64,000 nucleotides of DNA from Mycobacterium sp. PO1 (GCF_017312405.1 NZ_BLTG01000046.1:95666-159665), one strand, 5' to 3'; positions 17,572 through 26,552 are shown, counted from the stretch's first letter. The notes: a model not told the origin generated them from the sequence alone. Numbers and translations are program-made.

Positions 17572-18327
17572 ATGGCGGATCCCACCAGCCTCAACGGAGC
17601 CGGTGCGTCGGCGCTGATCCGACCCGCCTACCGTCGCGTGCTGCTCAAGCTGGGCGGTGAGATGTTCGGCGGCGGCGAAGTCGGCCTCGACCCCGACGTC
17701 GTCGCCCAGGTTGCTCGTCAGATCGCCGAGGTCGTCCGAAGCGGTGTCCAGGTCGCGGTGGTCATCGGCGGCGGGAACTTCTTCCGCGGCGCGCAGCTGC
17801 AGCAACGCGGCATGGAACGGACCCGCTCGGATTACATGGGCATGCTCGGCACCGTCATGAACAGCCTTGCGCTGCAGGATTTCCTCGAGAAGGAAGGCAT
17901 CCAGACCCGGGTGCAGACCGCCATCACCATGGGGCAGGTCGCAGAACCGTACATCCCGCTGCGCGCGCAACGGCATCTCGAGAAAGGCCGGGTGGTCATC
18001 TTCGGGGCCGGGATGGGGCTGCCGTACTTCTCCACCGACACCACCGCGGCCCAGCGGGCCTTGGAGATCGGTGCCGACGTGGTCCTGATGGCCAAGGCGG
18101 TCGACGGAGTGTTCACCGCCGATCCGAAGGTGCATCCCGACGCCGAGTTGCTCACCGCCGTCAGTCACCGCGAGGTCATCGACCGCGGCCTCAAGGTCGC
18201 CGACGCCACGGCATTCAGCTTGTGTATGGACAACGGTATGCCGATCCTGGTGTTCAACCTGCTCACCGATGGCAATATCGCCCGTGCCGTCGCAGGTGAG
18301 AAGATCGGGACACTGGTCACCACTTGA
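17572..18327 (+). CDS. pyrH: Uridylate kinase
   Basis: Encodes 251 residues. It phosphorylates UMP to UDP in pyrimidine nucleotide synthesis, as a cytosolic hexamer regulated by GTP and UTP in other bacteria. The amino-acid-kinase fold is evident from LLKLGGEMFGG (about residues 24-33), VVIGGGNFFRG (about 63-73), FGAGMGLPYFSTDTTA and AKAVDGVFTADP. GAGTCC lies just before the ATG; a better AAAGGAG is at 17561-17567. The pyrH-frr-cdsA-rlmN order is that of M. tuberculosis, from memory Rv2883c-Rv2880c. Confidence 0.98.
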   Translation: MADPTSLNGAGASALIRPAYRRVLLKLGGEMFGGGEVGLDPDVVAQVARQIAEVVRSGVQVAVVIGGGNFFRGAQLQQRGMERTRSDYMGMLGTVMNSLALQDFLEKEGIQTRVQTAITMGQVAEPYIPLRAQRHLEKGRVVIFGAGMGLPYFSTDTTAAQRALEIGADVVLMAKAVDGVFTADPKVHPDAELLTAVSHREVIDRGLKVADATAFSLCMDNGMPILVFNLLTDGNIARAVAGEKIGTLVTT

Positions 18328-18403
18328 CAGGCGTGGCGGCGCGGTGAGCGACAGAGGAGGGCGAGGGCGCCCAGGTGAGTGACAGCGACGGGAGACGAGC
18401 ACA

Positions 18404-18961
18404 GTGATCGACGAAACACTCTTCGATGCCGAGGAGAAGATGGAGAAGGCCGTGTCGGTGGCACGCGACGACCTGGCGTCGATCCGCACCGGCCGCGCCA
18501 ACCCGGCGATGTTCAACCGCATCACGGTGGACTACTACGGCTCACCCACCCCGATCACGCAGCTCTCGAGCATCAACGTTCCCGAGGCCCGGCTGGTCGT
18601 CATCAAGCCCTACGAGGCCGGCCAGCTGCGCAATATCGAGGATTCGATCCGCAATTCCGACCTGGGCGTCAACCCGAGCAATGACGGCAACGTGATCAGA
18701 GTGGCGATTCCGCAGTTGACCGAGGAGCGTCGCCGCGACCTGGTCAAGCAGGCCAAAGCCAAGGGCGAGGACGCCAAGGTCTCGATCCGCAACATCCGGC
18801 GGAAGGCGATGGAGGAACTGGCGCGGATCAAGAAGGACGGTGACGCCGGCGAGGACGAGGTCACCCGGGCCGAGAAGGATCTGGACAAGACCACCCACCA
18901 GTACACCGCCCAGATCGACGACCTGGTCAAGCACAAAGAAGGCGAGTTGCTGGAGGTCTGA
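18404..18961 (+). CDS. frr: Ribosome recycling factor
   Basis: Encodes 185 residues, the family's usual length. RRF splits the post-termination ribosome with EF-G. The recognisable blocks are MEKAVSVARDDLASIRTGRANPAMF (helix 1, interrupted at residue 30 by the hinge YYGSPTPI), IRVAIPQLTEERRRDLVKQAK in the middle and IRRKAMEELARIKK near residue 130. The start is a GTG at 18404. It is followed after 2 bases by cdsA. Confidence 0.97.
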   Translation: MIDETLFDAEEKMEKAVSVARDDLASIRTGRANPAMFNRITVDYYGSPTPITQLSSINVPEARLVVIKPYEAGQLRNIEDSIRNSDLGVNPSNDGNVIRVAIPQLTEERRRDLVKQAKAKGEDAKVSIRNIRRKAMEELARIKKDGDAGEDEVTRAEKDLDKTTHQYTAQIDDLVKHKEGELLEV

Positions 18962-18963
18962 GA

Positions 18964-19842
18964 GTGACCGATCAGCAATCGACTCCAGTGGCAGAGCAGC
19001 CGAAGAACGAGCAGCAGACGAAGAAGTCGCGCGCTGGGCGCGACCTGCCCGCGGCGATCGCCGTCGGCGTCGTGCTGGGGGCGATGGCGATCGGCATCCT
19101 GCTGTTCGCGCCGATCTGGTGGCTGGTCCTGGTGGCCGTGGCCATCGCCATCGCGACCCATGAGGTCATCCGGCGGATGCGCGAACACGGGTACGCGCTT
19201 CCGGTCGTGCCTCTGCTGGTCGGCGGTCAGGCGATGATCTGGTTGACCTGGCCGTACGGCGCGGCGGGGCTCCTGGGCGCCTACGGCGGCACCGTGATCG
19301 TGTGCATGGTGTGGCGCCTGCTGGGCCAGGGGCTCGGCCAACCGCCGGTCAACTATCTCCGTGACATCGCTGCCGCGGTGCTGCTCGCCACGTGGGTGCC
19401 GATGTTCGCCGCGTTCTCGGCGCTGTTGATCTTCGCCGACGACGGCGGGGTCCGGGTCTTCACCGTCATCGTCACCGTGGTGTTCGCCGACATCGGTGGC
19501 TACGTCGCCGGGGTGCTGTTCGGCCGACATCTGATGGTCCCGGCGATCAGCCCGAAGAAGTCGTGGGAGGGGTTGGGCGGCTCGCTGCTGTTCGGTATCG
19601 GCGCTGCGGTGGTGACCGTCACGTTCCTGCTCGACAAGCCCGCCTGGGTCGGTGTTCCGCTCGGGTTGATGCTGGTGATCACCGGAGTTCTCGGCGATCT
19701 GGTCGAGTCGCAGGTCAAGCGTGACCTGGGGATCAAGGACATGGGGACGCTGCTGCCGGGCCACGGCGGGCTCATGGACCGCATCGATGCGATGCTGCCC
19801 TCGGCCGTCGCCGGCTGGGCCGTGCTGACCCTGCTGGCCTGA
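18964..19842 (+). CDS. cdsA: Phosphatidate cytidylyltransferase (CDP-DAG synthase)
   Basis: Encodes 292 residues with a hydrophilic N-terminus (about 25 residues) and 7-8 membrane segments. It makes CDP-diacylglycerol from CTP and phosphatidate, the branch point for phosphatidylinositol, cardiolipin and phosphatidylethanolamine. The CDS signature spans about residues 249-279: SQVKRDLGIKD, then GTLLPGHGGLMDRID with the Asp pair that binds metal. GTG start, 2 bases after the frr stop; membrane-bound. Confidence 0.97.
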   Translation: MTDQQSTPVAEQPKNEQQTKKSRAGRDLPAAIAVGVVLGAMAIGILLFAPIWWLVLVAVAIAIATHEVIRRMREHGYALPVVPLLVGGQAMIWLTWPYGAAGLLGAYGGTVIVCMVWRLLGQGLGQPPVNYLRDIAAAVLLATWVPMFAAFSALLIFADDGGVRVFTVIVTVVFADIGGYVAGVLFGRHLMVPAISPKKSWEGLGGSLLFGIGAAVVTVTFLLDKPAWVGVPLGLMLVITGVLGDLVESQVKRDLGIKDMGTLLPGHGGLMDRIDAMLPSAVAGWAVLTLLA

Positions 19843-19894
19843 CCCGGCGCAGCGGACCGCCCGCCACCGCGGGAGTGCGATACTGGACCACGTC

Positions 19895-20989
19895 ATGTCG
19901 AAATCCCTGCCGCTCGTCTTCGACGCTCCCCGCCGCGCGATGCCGCCGCGGCACTTCGCCGACCTCGACGACGATGCCCGGGCCGCGGCGGTCGCCGAGC
20001 TGGGTTTGCCGGCGTTTCGTGGAAAACAGCTGGCCAACCAGTACTTCAACCGGCTCATCGCCGATCCCGCAGAGATGACGGATCTGCCTGCCGGAGTTCG
20101 CGACCAGCTGGGCGCGGCACTGTTCCCGCCGCTGCTCGAGCCACTGCGGGAGATCGAATGCGACGCTGGGGAGACCCGCAAGGTTCTGTGGCGCGCCGTC
20201 GACGCCACGACGTTCGAGTCGGTGCTGATGCGATACCCGGACCGCAACACGGTGTGTATCTCGTCGCAGGCGGGCTGCGGAATGGCCTGTCCGTTCTGCG
20301 CGACCGGGCAGGGTGGACTCAAGCGCAATCTGTCGACGGCCGAGATCCTCGAGCAGGTCCGCGCCGCCGGCGCCGAGCTGCGCCACCGCGACGCGCGCCT
20401 GTCGAACATCGTGTTCATGGGCATGGGGGAGCCGCTGGCCAACTACAGCCGGGTGCTGGCCGCGGTGCGGCGCATCATCGCGGCGCCGCCCGGCGGTTTC
20501 GGGATCTCCGCGCGGTCGGTGACGGTGTCCACGGTCGGGCTGGCACCGGCGATCCGCAAGCTCGCCGATGAGCGGCTCAACGTCACGCTGGCGTTGTCGC
20601 TGCATGCGCCTGACGACGAACTCCGCGACACGTTGGTGCCGGTCAACAACCGGTGGAAGGTCAGCGAGGTTCTCGACGCCGCGCGCTACTACGCCGACGT
20701 CACAGGTCGCCGGGTGTCCATCGAGTACGCGTTGATCCGCGACGTCAACGACCAGCCGTGGCGGGCCGACCTGCTGGGCAAGCGTCTGCACGGCGCGCTG
20801 GGGGCGCTCGCTCACGTCAATCTGATCCCGCTCAACCCCACCCCGGGCAGCGAATGGGACGCCAGTCCCAAACCCGTCGAACGCGAATTCGTCCGGCGGG
20901 TCCGCGAGCGGGGGGTGTCATGCACCGTGCGCGACACCCGCGGTCGCGAGATCGCGGCCGCGTGCGGGCAGCTCGCCGCTCAGGGCTAG
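19895..20989 (+). CDS. rlmN: 23S rRNA/tRNA adenine-C2 methyltransferase RlmN (radical SAM)
   Basis: Encodes 364 residues. RlmN methylates C2 of A2503 in 23S rRNA and A37 in some tRNAs. The radical SAM cluster cysteines are Cys128, Cys132 and Cys135 (CGMACPFC). The methyl-carrying Cys is Cys357 (AACGQL), and the segment FMGMGEPLANY is the SAM-binding GEP motif. An N-terminal HhH-like domain covers about residues 1-80. The gene ends convergently with the surface-protein gene 39 bases later. Confidence 0.97.
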   Translation: MSKSLPLVFDAPRRAMPPRHFADLDDDARAAAVAELGLPAFRGKQLANQYFNRLIADPAEMTDLPAGVRDQLGAALFPPLLEPLREIECDAGETRKVLWRAVDATTFESVLMRYPDRNTVCISSQAGCGMACPFCATGQGGLKRNLSTAEILEQVRAAGAELRHRDARLSNIVFMGMGEPLANYSRVLAAVRRIIAAPPGGFGISARSVTVSTVGLAPAIRKLADERLNVTLALSLHAPDDELRDTLVPVNNRWKVSEVLDAARYYADVTGRRVSIEYALIRDVNDQPWRADLLGKRLHGALGALAHVNLIPLNPTPGSEWDASPKPVEREFVRRVRERGVSCTVRDTRGREIAAACGQLAAQG

Positions 20990-21028
20990 CGTCTCACCGT
21001 CAGGCGTTCCGGCGTCGTGATGGACGCG

Positions 21029-24000
21029 TCAGCTCAACGGATAGTCCACCACGGTGGCCACCGGCCCCTGTGCCGCGAGGCCGGATGCCGCTTCGATCCA
21101 CTGGCCGGTGACGATCATCGTCAGGTTGGGCAGATTCACCACGTAGTCGCCGTAGGTGCGTAGGTAGGGATCGCCGACGTAGATGGCGCCACCGTAGTCG
21201 GGAAGCAGATTCTGCACGACCGTGCTCGATTCCGAGTCTTTGACCTGGACCGAACTGTTGTACAGCACGGAGGCCTCGATCTCGAGCTGCAGTCCGACGA
21301 ACACGCCCGCCTTCTCCTTGAGCTTGATTCCCCCGCCGGCTGCCCAGCTCGCCGATTCCGTCTTGGTGGTGGTGATGGTGTAGTAGTACGAGTTCGTCTG
21401 CGAGCCCCGATTGACTTGCTGCTGAACGGGTCCGGATGTCGGCGCGTTGTAGTACGTGTCGCCGGTGACGTTGACCCCGCATCCGCCGGGCATCGCATCG
21501 CCGTACGCCGGAGTGCACGCCACGTCGACCGCCGCGGACGCAAGATTCGGGTTGTTGGTGACGTCCATCCGCCCGGGCGTCGAGTACGGGTAGATCAGGT
21601 ACATGATCCCGGTGTCCCGGTCTGCGTCGTCACCGATGCATCCCGCGGTCTGGCAGGTGACCAGAGGTGCGCTGCCTCCGTTGAAGACCTTGAGCTCCGC
21701 CTTGATGTCGATTCCCGTCGAGTTCGTCCACGTCACGTACGCTTCTTGGTCGACGAAGACGTTGTAGTCGACCTCGATGTCGATCCGCTCGAAGGGTTGC
21801 AGAACGAAGCCCCTGGTCGGGGAGTCGTCCTGTTCGTATTCGCCCGTGATGCTGCTCAGTGTCTGCGCGTACGGCGAGAGGTTGATGATCTGGATCGTCT
21901 GGGAGCTGATGGCTCGGCCGGCGAAGACGATATTCGGCAGAACTCGGAAGGCCTGCAGCTGATCCCGAACGTAGCCTCCGATGATGCCGAACAGCGACCT
22001 CGGTGTCGCAGCGGGCGCCGGGAGGGGCGCCGCGATGTCGGGCGTTGTCACAAAGCCCGCACCGGCCGTCTCCGGAGGCGTCGGTGTCGAATTCGAGTCG
22101 GGATACGGGTGCGGACCCGTCCCGATCTCCCAGTCCACGGTGGTGTAGGTGACCGCGACCGGGTTTCCGTTCTCGTCGACGACGCCCGACGGGGCCAGAC
22201 TGACGTACTCGACGTCGGGAATCGTGATCGTGACACCCGAATTGGTCAGCGTCATGTCGACATAGTCGTGGTACTCCGGGTACTGCACGTAGATCTGTCC
22301 GTAGCTTCCCGGCGGCACATCCAGGTCCACCTGGGATTCGGTGGTGAAGCCGTCACTCCAGCTGTGGCCGTACTTCTGTTGCACCAACGCGCCGATTTCC
22401 GTCTGGAAATCCAACGGGCCGAGCGAGAAGTTCAATGAGGTGCCGGCGACGATCTTGAGGTTCTCCTCGACACCGCTGGTCTTGGTGACCTCGTGGACGA
22501 CCTTGTACCTGTTGGTGGAGATCACCGTTCCGTCGTTGAACAGGCTGTTGCCGACCTGCTTGGGTGCGCTGAGCCGCACCTGCTCGTCGACGACGTCCTG
22601 AGTGCAGGTGCCTGACACCTTGCACAGCGCCGCGGCGACGAGTGCTTGGCCGACAGGGTCGGTGCTGTCGATGGTGACCACTGTGCCGGCCTCCGGCAGG
22701 AGCACCAACGTTTCGCGCAATGAGATGAGCGAGGGACCAGTGATGGATTCCGGGGTCTCGAAGATGACGGTCTGGATCAAGCCGTTCGTCGTCGTCGCGA
22801 CAGCGCCGCCCGCCTCGACGTCGACGCTGACGGTCGTGGCACCGTCCGACCACGTCATCGTGCCCGCGTAGGTCCAGTCGTCGTCGTGGTAGCTGTTGCC
22901 CTGATAAAACGCCAGCTCGACCTGGCGGGCGTGGTCGAGGACGAACCCTTGCTGTGGGCCATAGGTCAGCGGAAGCTTGGTGTCGAGGTCGGACAGCGTC
23001 ACTGCCCTGCCGGTCAGGTTGAGCACGGTGACTTCGTTGCGGACCCAGGGGAGATAGATCTCACCGGTCGGGTTGCAGACATCGTCCCGGCACGCGCCAG
23101 GGGGGACGGGGTCGGCGCGGGTCCCGAGGATGAGGCCGCCGAGCTCGGTCAGAAGGGTCCCGATGGGTTTCAGAAGGGTGCTGACGGCCAGCGCGAAGCG
23201 ATCGACCCGCTGGTTCGCCGACGTAACTGGCAGGGGGGCGCCGGTGACGGAGACCGGTGTGCTGATCTGCGCACGTGCAGTGGTCATTTCGTTGCCCGGC
23301 ACGGTCGGCGAAATCCCTTGCGCCGACATGCCCGCCGCGACCGCGGGCGTCGCCGCCGCAGCCAGGGTCTCGCTGTCCCGGAGTGTGCCCCGCGCGGTGC
23401 TCGGTGAAGGGTCTGGTGTGTCGTCCGCACCGTCGGAATTCGTAGGAGGCGGGGCGTCACGGCTCTGTACGGGGCCGGCGGCGCTCTCGTCGGTGGCTTG
23501 CTCGTTGCCGCTGCGATGCGGCGAATCAGCTACGTTCTCTTCACCTTCGGAGTGATCGGCGGAAGCGTTGGCGGGGTTGGTGTCACGCGGTGTGGCCGCC
23601 TCATCCGCACTCTCTGAGTCCGTATCGTTGTCCTCGTTGTCCTCGTTGTCCTCGTTGTCCTCGTTGTCCTCGTTGTCCTCGTTGTCCTCGTTGTCCTCGT
23701 TGTCCTCGTTGTCCTCGTTGTCCGGATCCGACGCCGACTCGTTGCCGTGCTGTGGAGCCGGGTCTCTCTCCGATTGGGATGACGTGTCGTCGTCGGTCGG
23801 TGAGATCGAACGGTCGGTATCGCCGCCGCCCGACGCGTCGCCCTGCCTGCTCGTCGACGTGTCCTTCGAGCTCGAGTCGGACGTCGACCGCGAACCGGCG
23901 CCGTCCTCGGCGTGAGCGGCGCCGGCTCCGGCCACCAGCGCCGCGCTCATCCCCAATGTGATCGCACCTGCGCCCAGCCAGGTGTACGGGGCGATGCGGG

Positions 24001-24049
24001 ACCGTGCCCCCTTCTTGGCCGCAGTGCGCTTGTGGCTTCGAGCCGACAT
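21029..24049 (-). CDS. Large secreted surface protein with NED repeats and duplicated beta-rich modules
   Basis: Encodes 1006 residues. GAGGAGAGG lies just before the ATG. A Lys/Arg n-region and a signal peptide (about residues 21-47, ending AHA-ED) predict export. Then comes a disordered acidic, Ser/Thr-rich region of about 180 residues with ten perfect NED repeats (about 111-140). The C-terminal part is beta-rich and consists of two diverged copies of one module (about residues 325-650 and 700-1006). Each has a GFVL...EL or GFVL...DIEV strand pair and later a long alternating polar/hydrophobic pair such as NRYKVVHEVTKTSG and NSYYYTITTTKTES. That later strand-loop-strand pattern, with VPPGSYGQIYV or DYGGAIYVGDP after it, resembles aerolysin/ETX-type beta-pore proteins, but this is a pattern judgement. 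No membrane anchor or sortase motif is seen. Function unknown. Confidence 0.85.
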   Translation of the reverse strand: MSARSHKRTAAKKGARSRIAPYTWLGAGAITLGMSAALVAGAGAAHAEDGAGSRSTSDSSSKDTSTSRQGDASGGGDTDRSISPTDDDTSSQSERDPAPQHGNESASDPDNEDNEDNEDNEDNEDNEDNEDNEDNEDNEDNDTDSESADEAATPRDTNPANASADHSEGEENVADSPHRSGNEQATDESAAGPVQSRDAPPPTNSDGADDTPDPSPSTARGTLRDSETLAAAATPAVAAGMSAQGISPTVPGNEMTTARAQISTPVSVTGAPLPVTSANQRVDRFALAVSTLLKPIGTLLTELGGLILGTRADPVPPGACRDDVCNPTGEIYLPWVRNEVTVLNLTGRAVTLSDLDTKLPLTYGPQQGFVLDHARQVELAFYQGNSYHDDDWTYAGTMTWSDGATTVSVDVEAGGAVATTTNGLIQTVIFETPESITGPSLISLRETLVLLPEAGTVVTIDSTDPVGQALVAAALCKVSGTCTQDVVDEQVRLSAPKQVGNSLFNDGTVISTNRYKVVHEVTKTSGVEENLKIVAGTSLNFSLGPLDFQTEIGALVQQKYGHSWSDGFTTESQVDLDVPPGSYGQIYVQYPEYHDYVDMTLTNSGVTITIPDVEYVSLAPSGVVDENGNPVAVTYTTVDWEIGTGPHPYPDSNSTPTPPETAGAGFVTTPDIAAPLPAPAATPRSLFGIIGGYVRDQLQAFRVLPNIVFAGRAISSQTIQIINLSPYAQTLSSITGEYEQDDSPTRGFVLQPFERIDIEVDYNVFVDQEAYVTWTNSTGIDIKAELKVFNGGSAPLVTCQTAGCIGDDADRDTGIMYLIYPYSTPGRMDVTNNPNLASAAVDVACTPAYGDAMPGGCGVNVTGDTYYNAPTSGPVQQQVNRGSQTNSYYYTITTTKTESASWAAGGGIKLKEKAGVFVGLQLEIEASVLYNSSVQVKDSESSTVVQNLLPDYGGAIYVGDPYLRTYGDYVVNLPNLTMIVTGQWIEAASGLAAQGPVATVVDYPLS
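23631..23720. repeat. Ten perfect copies of a 9-bp repeat (TCCTCGTTG)
   Basis: Head-to-tail perfect 9-base units inside the surface-protein gene encode (NED)10 on the minus strand. Being perfect and in multiples of three bases, the array can expand or contract by slippage without changing the frame. A partial unit precedes it (TATCGTTG). Confidence 0.97.
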
Positions 24050-24416
24050 CGGGGACCTCTCCTCGTGAGGCACATCAGCAAAGCTGTGTGACGCCGCTGG
24101 GGCAGCTTTTTCTACCACAGCATGCCGTCGGGCGATAGTCGGGCACCAATCCGCGCGACAGTGCGATGGTGCCTCTTTCTCCCTTGTGCGACAGTGATTT
24201 AAGACGACACCAAAGTCGGCCTGCGGTGAGGTGGCGCCCATTGGTGATGGTGCGACTTCGCCGTCCTCAGGCCGACGCCTTGCGGTAACCTGAGCAAATA
24301 TTGACGTTCATCTGGAGTTTGGGTTTCGTGACGTCGTGAGTAGCGGTGCGAAAGCAGAGCGCTGACTCGGGGCTCAGCTGATCACCTGACGCGTGGACGC
24401 TGGCCGACCACGTTCT
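24050..24416. other. Gene-free interval upstream of the surface-protein gene
   Basis: These 367 bases separate the surface-protein start from the end of the aldehyde dehydrogenase gene; both are on the minus strand. The ribosome site and presumably the promoter of the surface gene lie at its left end. A perfect 9-base inverted repeat GTCGGCCTG (24215-24223) / CAGGCCGAC (24268-24276) is 44 bases apart. The stretch from 24290 to 24340 (CAAATATTGACG) is locally AT-rich. Nothing else recognised. Confidence 0.5.
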
Positions 24417-25901
24417 TCACTCGGGCATGCCGATGGTCTTGGTTTCGAGGTATTCCTTGTAGCCTTCGTCGCCGTTGCGGTAGCCCAGCCCGCTTTGTTT
24501 GGTGCCGCCGAACGGGCTGCCGATGCCGAAGTGGCTCTTGCCGTTGATGGTGACGTTGCCGGTGCGCATGCGGCACGCGATCGCGAATGCGCGGTCGACG
24601 TCGGCGCTGCTGACCTCGCCGGACAGCCCGTAAATGGTGTTGTTGGCGATCGCCACGGCGTCGTCGTCGGTGTCATAACCGGTGACGGTGAGTACCGGGC
24701 CGAAGATCTCTTCCTGGGCGATCAGGGAGTCGGGGTCGACATCGGCGAGCAGGGTGGGCTGGGTGTAGTAGCCCACGGGCAGGTCGGGCGGGATGCCGCC
24801 GCCGGTGATCAGGCGCGCACCGGCGTCGAGGCCGCTGCGGATCAGCCCGAGCACTTTCTGGCGCTGGGTTTCGCTGATCTGGGGGCCTTGCATGGTGCCC
24901 GGCGTCCACGGGTCGCCGACCGGGAAGTTCTCCATCGTGGTCTTGAGGATCTCGATGCCTTCGTCGTAGCGGCTGCGCGGCAGCAGGATTCGGCTGGGCA
25001 GGATGCAGCTCTGGCCTGACATGACGCACGCCATCATCGCCGCCATCGGCAGCGCGGCGTTGAAGTCGGCGTCGTCGAGCACGATGTGGGCGCTCTTGCC
25101 GCCGAGTTCGAGCAGCGTCTTCTTCACCGTCGCAGCCCCGGCTGCCAGGATCGCGCGCCCGGTGGCGGTCGAGCCGGTGAAGGTGATCATGTCCACGCGC
25201 GGGTCGGCCGACAGCGCCGCGCCGACGTCGTTGGCGTTGGAGGTGACGACGTTGAACACTCCGGCGGGGATGTCGGTCTCGTCGGCGACGATGCGCCCGT
25301 ATTCGCTGCCCGACCACGGGGTCAGCTGGGCGGGTTTGAGGACCACGGTGTTGCCGGCCATCAGCGCGGGCACGGTCTCGGCGATGTTGAGGTAGAGCGG
25401 CACGTTCCACGGGGTGATCGCACCGACCACTCCGACGGGTTCGTAGTGGATCTTGCGCCGGGCCGGTCCGAGCGGGGTGTCGTGGACGCCGTTGTCGATG
25501 AGATAGTCGAAGTTCTTGCCGTGCTCGGCCCAGTGGGTGACTTCGGCGATCGGGCTCTCGATCTGGCTGCCGGTGACCGCGACCGGGCAGCCGACCTCGG
25601 TGATCAGGATGCGGCGCAGCCGCTCTTTGTTGCGTTCCAGTGCCTGCGCCAGCTGCGTCAGGCAGTGGTAGCGAAAGTCCAGGTCACGCGACCAGTCGGT
25701 GGTGACGAACGCGCGTCGGGCCGCGCCGATCGCGCGTGCCATGTCCTCGATGGTGCCGTCGCTGGCCTGCCCGGCGACCTGCTCACTGGCCGGATGGAGG
25801 ACATCGAAAGTGGCTCCGCCGGAGGTCAATTGCAGTTCACCGTCGATGAGCATGCGCTGTTCGCCGGCCAGCACACCGGTCTCGGTCTCAGCTGTCGTCA
25901 T
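24417..25901 (-). CDS. NAD(P)-dependent aldehyde dehydrogenase
   Basis: Encodes 494 residues, full family length. It oxidises an aldehyde to the acid. Catalytic Cys299 lies in GQSC and catalytic Glu near residue 265 in LELGGKSAH; the NAD-binding TPWNVPLYLN and FTGSTATGR blocks are also present. The start ATG gives MTTAETET; only ten bases separate it from the TTGTAAA element of the shared motif, so the transcript may be leaderless. It is the first (leftmost) member of the putative regulon and probably handles an aldehyde intermediate of the pathway. Confidence 0.93.
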   Translation of the reverse strand: MTTAETETGVLAGEQRMLIDGELQLTSGGATFDVLHPASEQVAGQASDGTIEDMARAIGAARRAFVTTDWSRDLDFRYHCLTQLAQALERNKERLRRILITEVGCPVAVTGSQIESPIAEVTHWAEHGKNFDYLIDNGVHDTPLGPARRKIHYEPVGVVGAITPWNVPLYLNIAETVPALMAGNTVVLKPAQLTPWSGSEYGRIVADETDIPAGVFNVVTSNANDVGAALSADPRVDMITFTGSTATGRAILAAGAATVKKTLLELGGKSAHIVLDDADFNAALPMAAMMACVMSGQSCILPSRILLPRSRYDEGIEILKTTMENFPVGDPWTPGTMQGPQISETQRQKVLGLIRSGLDAGARLITGGGIPPDLPVGYYTQPTLLADVDPDSLIAQEEIFGPVLTVTGYDTDDDAVAIANNTIYGLSGEVSSADVDRAFAIACRMRTGNVTINGKSHFGIGSPFGGTKQSGLGYRNGDEGYKEYLETKTIGMPE

Positions 25902-25911
25902 GACAGCTAGC

Positions 25912-25937
25912 TTTACAAGAAATCGCTCGAGTGTCAC
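25912..25937. promoter_or_regulatory. Shared bipartite motif, site 1 (aldehyde dehydrogenase)
   Basis: TTTACAA (25912-25918), 13 bases, TGTCAC (25932-25937). Read on the minus strand toward the gene it is GTGACA-N13-TTGTAAA; a 16-base gap separates GTGACA from TAAAGC, which would suit -35 and -10 elements with transcription starting at the ATG. Confidence 0.75.
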
Positions 25938-25966
25938 GCGTTCGTGACGATCGGGCGGGCGCGTGG

Positions 25967-26512
25967 TCAGCCGGTCTTGATGCCCACCGCGTGCCGCAAC
26001 TGCGCCAGGAACTGGTCGTCATCGTCGCTGCGCACGATGTAGTGCGACACAGCCACGCGGATGGCTGTGGCCGCCTTGACGGCGCCGTTGGGGCCCGGAA
26101 GCAGTTTCTCCAGCTGGGCACGCATGTCCGGGATGATGTGTCCCAGCCGGGCGATCACGACCTCGGGCTCGATGTCGACGACCCGAACGCCGGAGTAGGA
26201 GCGCTGGTAGGCGACGATGAACTGCATCGCGGCATCGACGCGCTCGTTGCCCCGCAGTCCCGCGGTGGCTTTGGCGATGCCCGTTTCGAACATTTCCCGC
26301 TCGTAGATACCGAACGCCTCGAGCAAGGCCGCTTTGTCGGCGAACCACCGGTAGAGCGTGGGGCGCGACACCCCGGCCTGCAGGGCGACCTCGGACAGGC
26401 TGAGTTTGGTCTGGCCCTGGCGGCCCAGCACTTCGGCGGTCGCGGCCAGGATGCGGTTTCTCGTCGAGGTGTCCTCGGCGAGCTCGGGGCGTTCGGATGC
26501 TGGGTGGTTCAC
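25967..26512 (-). CDS. TetR-family regulator (first of two paralogues)
   Basis: Encodes 181 residues from the chosen GTG; an in-frame upstream start at 26566 would add 18 unconserved residues. The N-terminal helix-turn-helix is complete (RNRILAATAEVLGRQG, LSLSEVALQAGVSRPTLYRWF, about residues 14-55). The C-terminal ligand domain closely follows that of the TetR encoded at 29010-29585 (for example VVDIEPEVVIARLGHIIPDM versus MVDVEPDQVIRRVARIIPLM). The pair arose by duplication and may control the surrounding catabolic genes. Ligand unknown. Confidence 0.9.
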   Translation of the reverse strand: MNHPASERPELAEDTSTRNRILAATAEVLGRQGQTKLSLSEVALQAGVSRPTLYRWFADKAALLEAFGIYEREMFETGIAKATAGLRGNERVDAAMQFIVAYQRSYSGVRVVDIEPEVVIARLGHIIPDMRAQLEKLLPGPNGAVKAATAIRVAVSHYIVRSDDDDQFLAQLRHAVGIKTG

Positions 26513-26525
26513 GTACCTGGCCTGT

Positions 26526-26552
26526 CTTACGGGTTCGAGAACGATCGTAAAG
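26526..26552. promoter_or_regulatory. Weaker variant of the shared motif before the first TetR gene
   Basis: CTTAC (26526-26530) and GTAAAG (26547-26552) have the same half-site-to-half-site distance as the other sites: read on the minus strand, TTTAC to CGTAAG is 20 bases start to start. It lies 14-40 bases upstream of the GTG chosen. It matches the outer bases only, so it is held at low confidence. Confidence 0.4.

Noticed and set aside
23631..23720. Repeat array as a CRISPR
   Set aside because: The unit is 9 bases with no spacers and is in frame with the surface-protein gene.
24050..24241. Longer N-terminus for the surface protein, reading from 24241
   Set aside because: The extra 64 residues lack a signal peptide; the ATG at 24049 has a strong ribosome site and starts a proper signal peptide.
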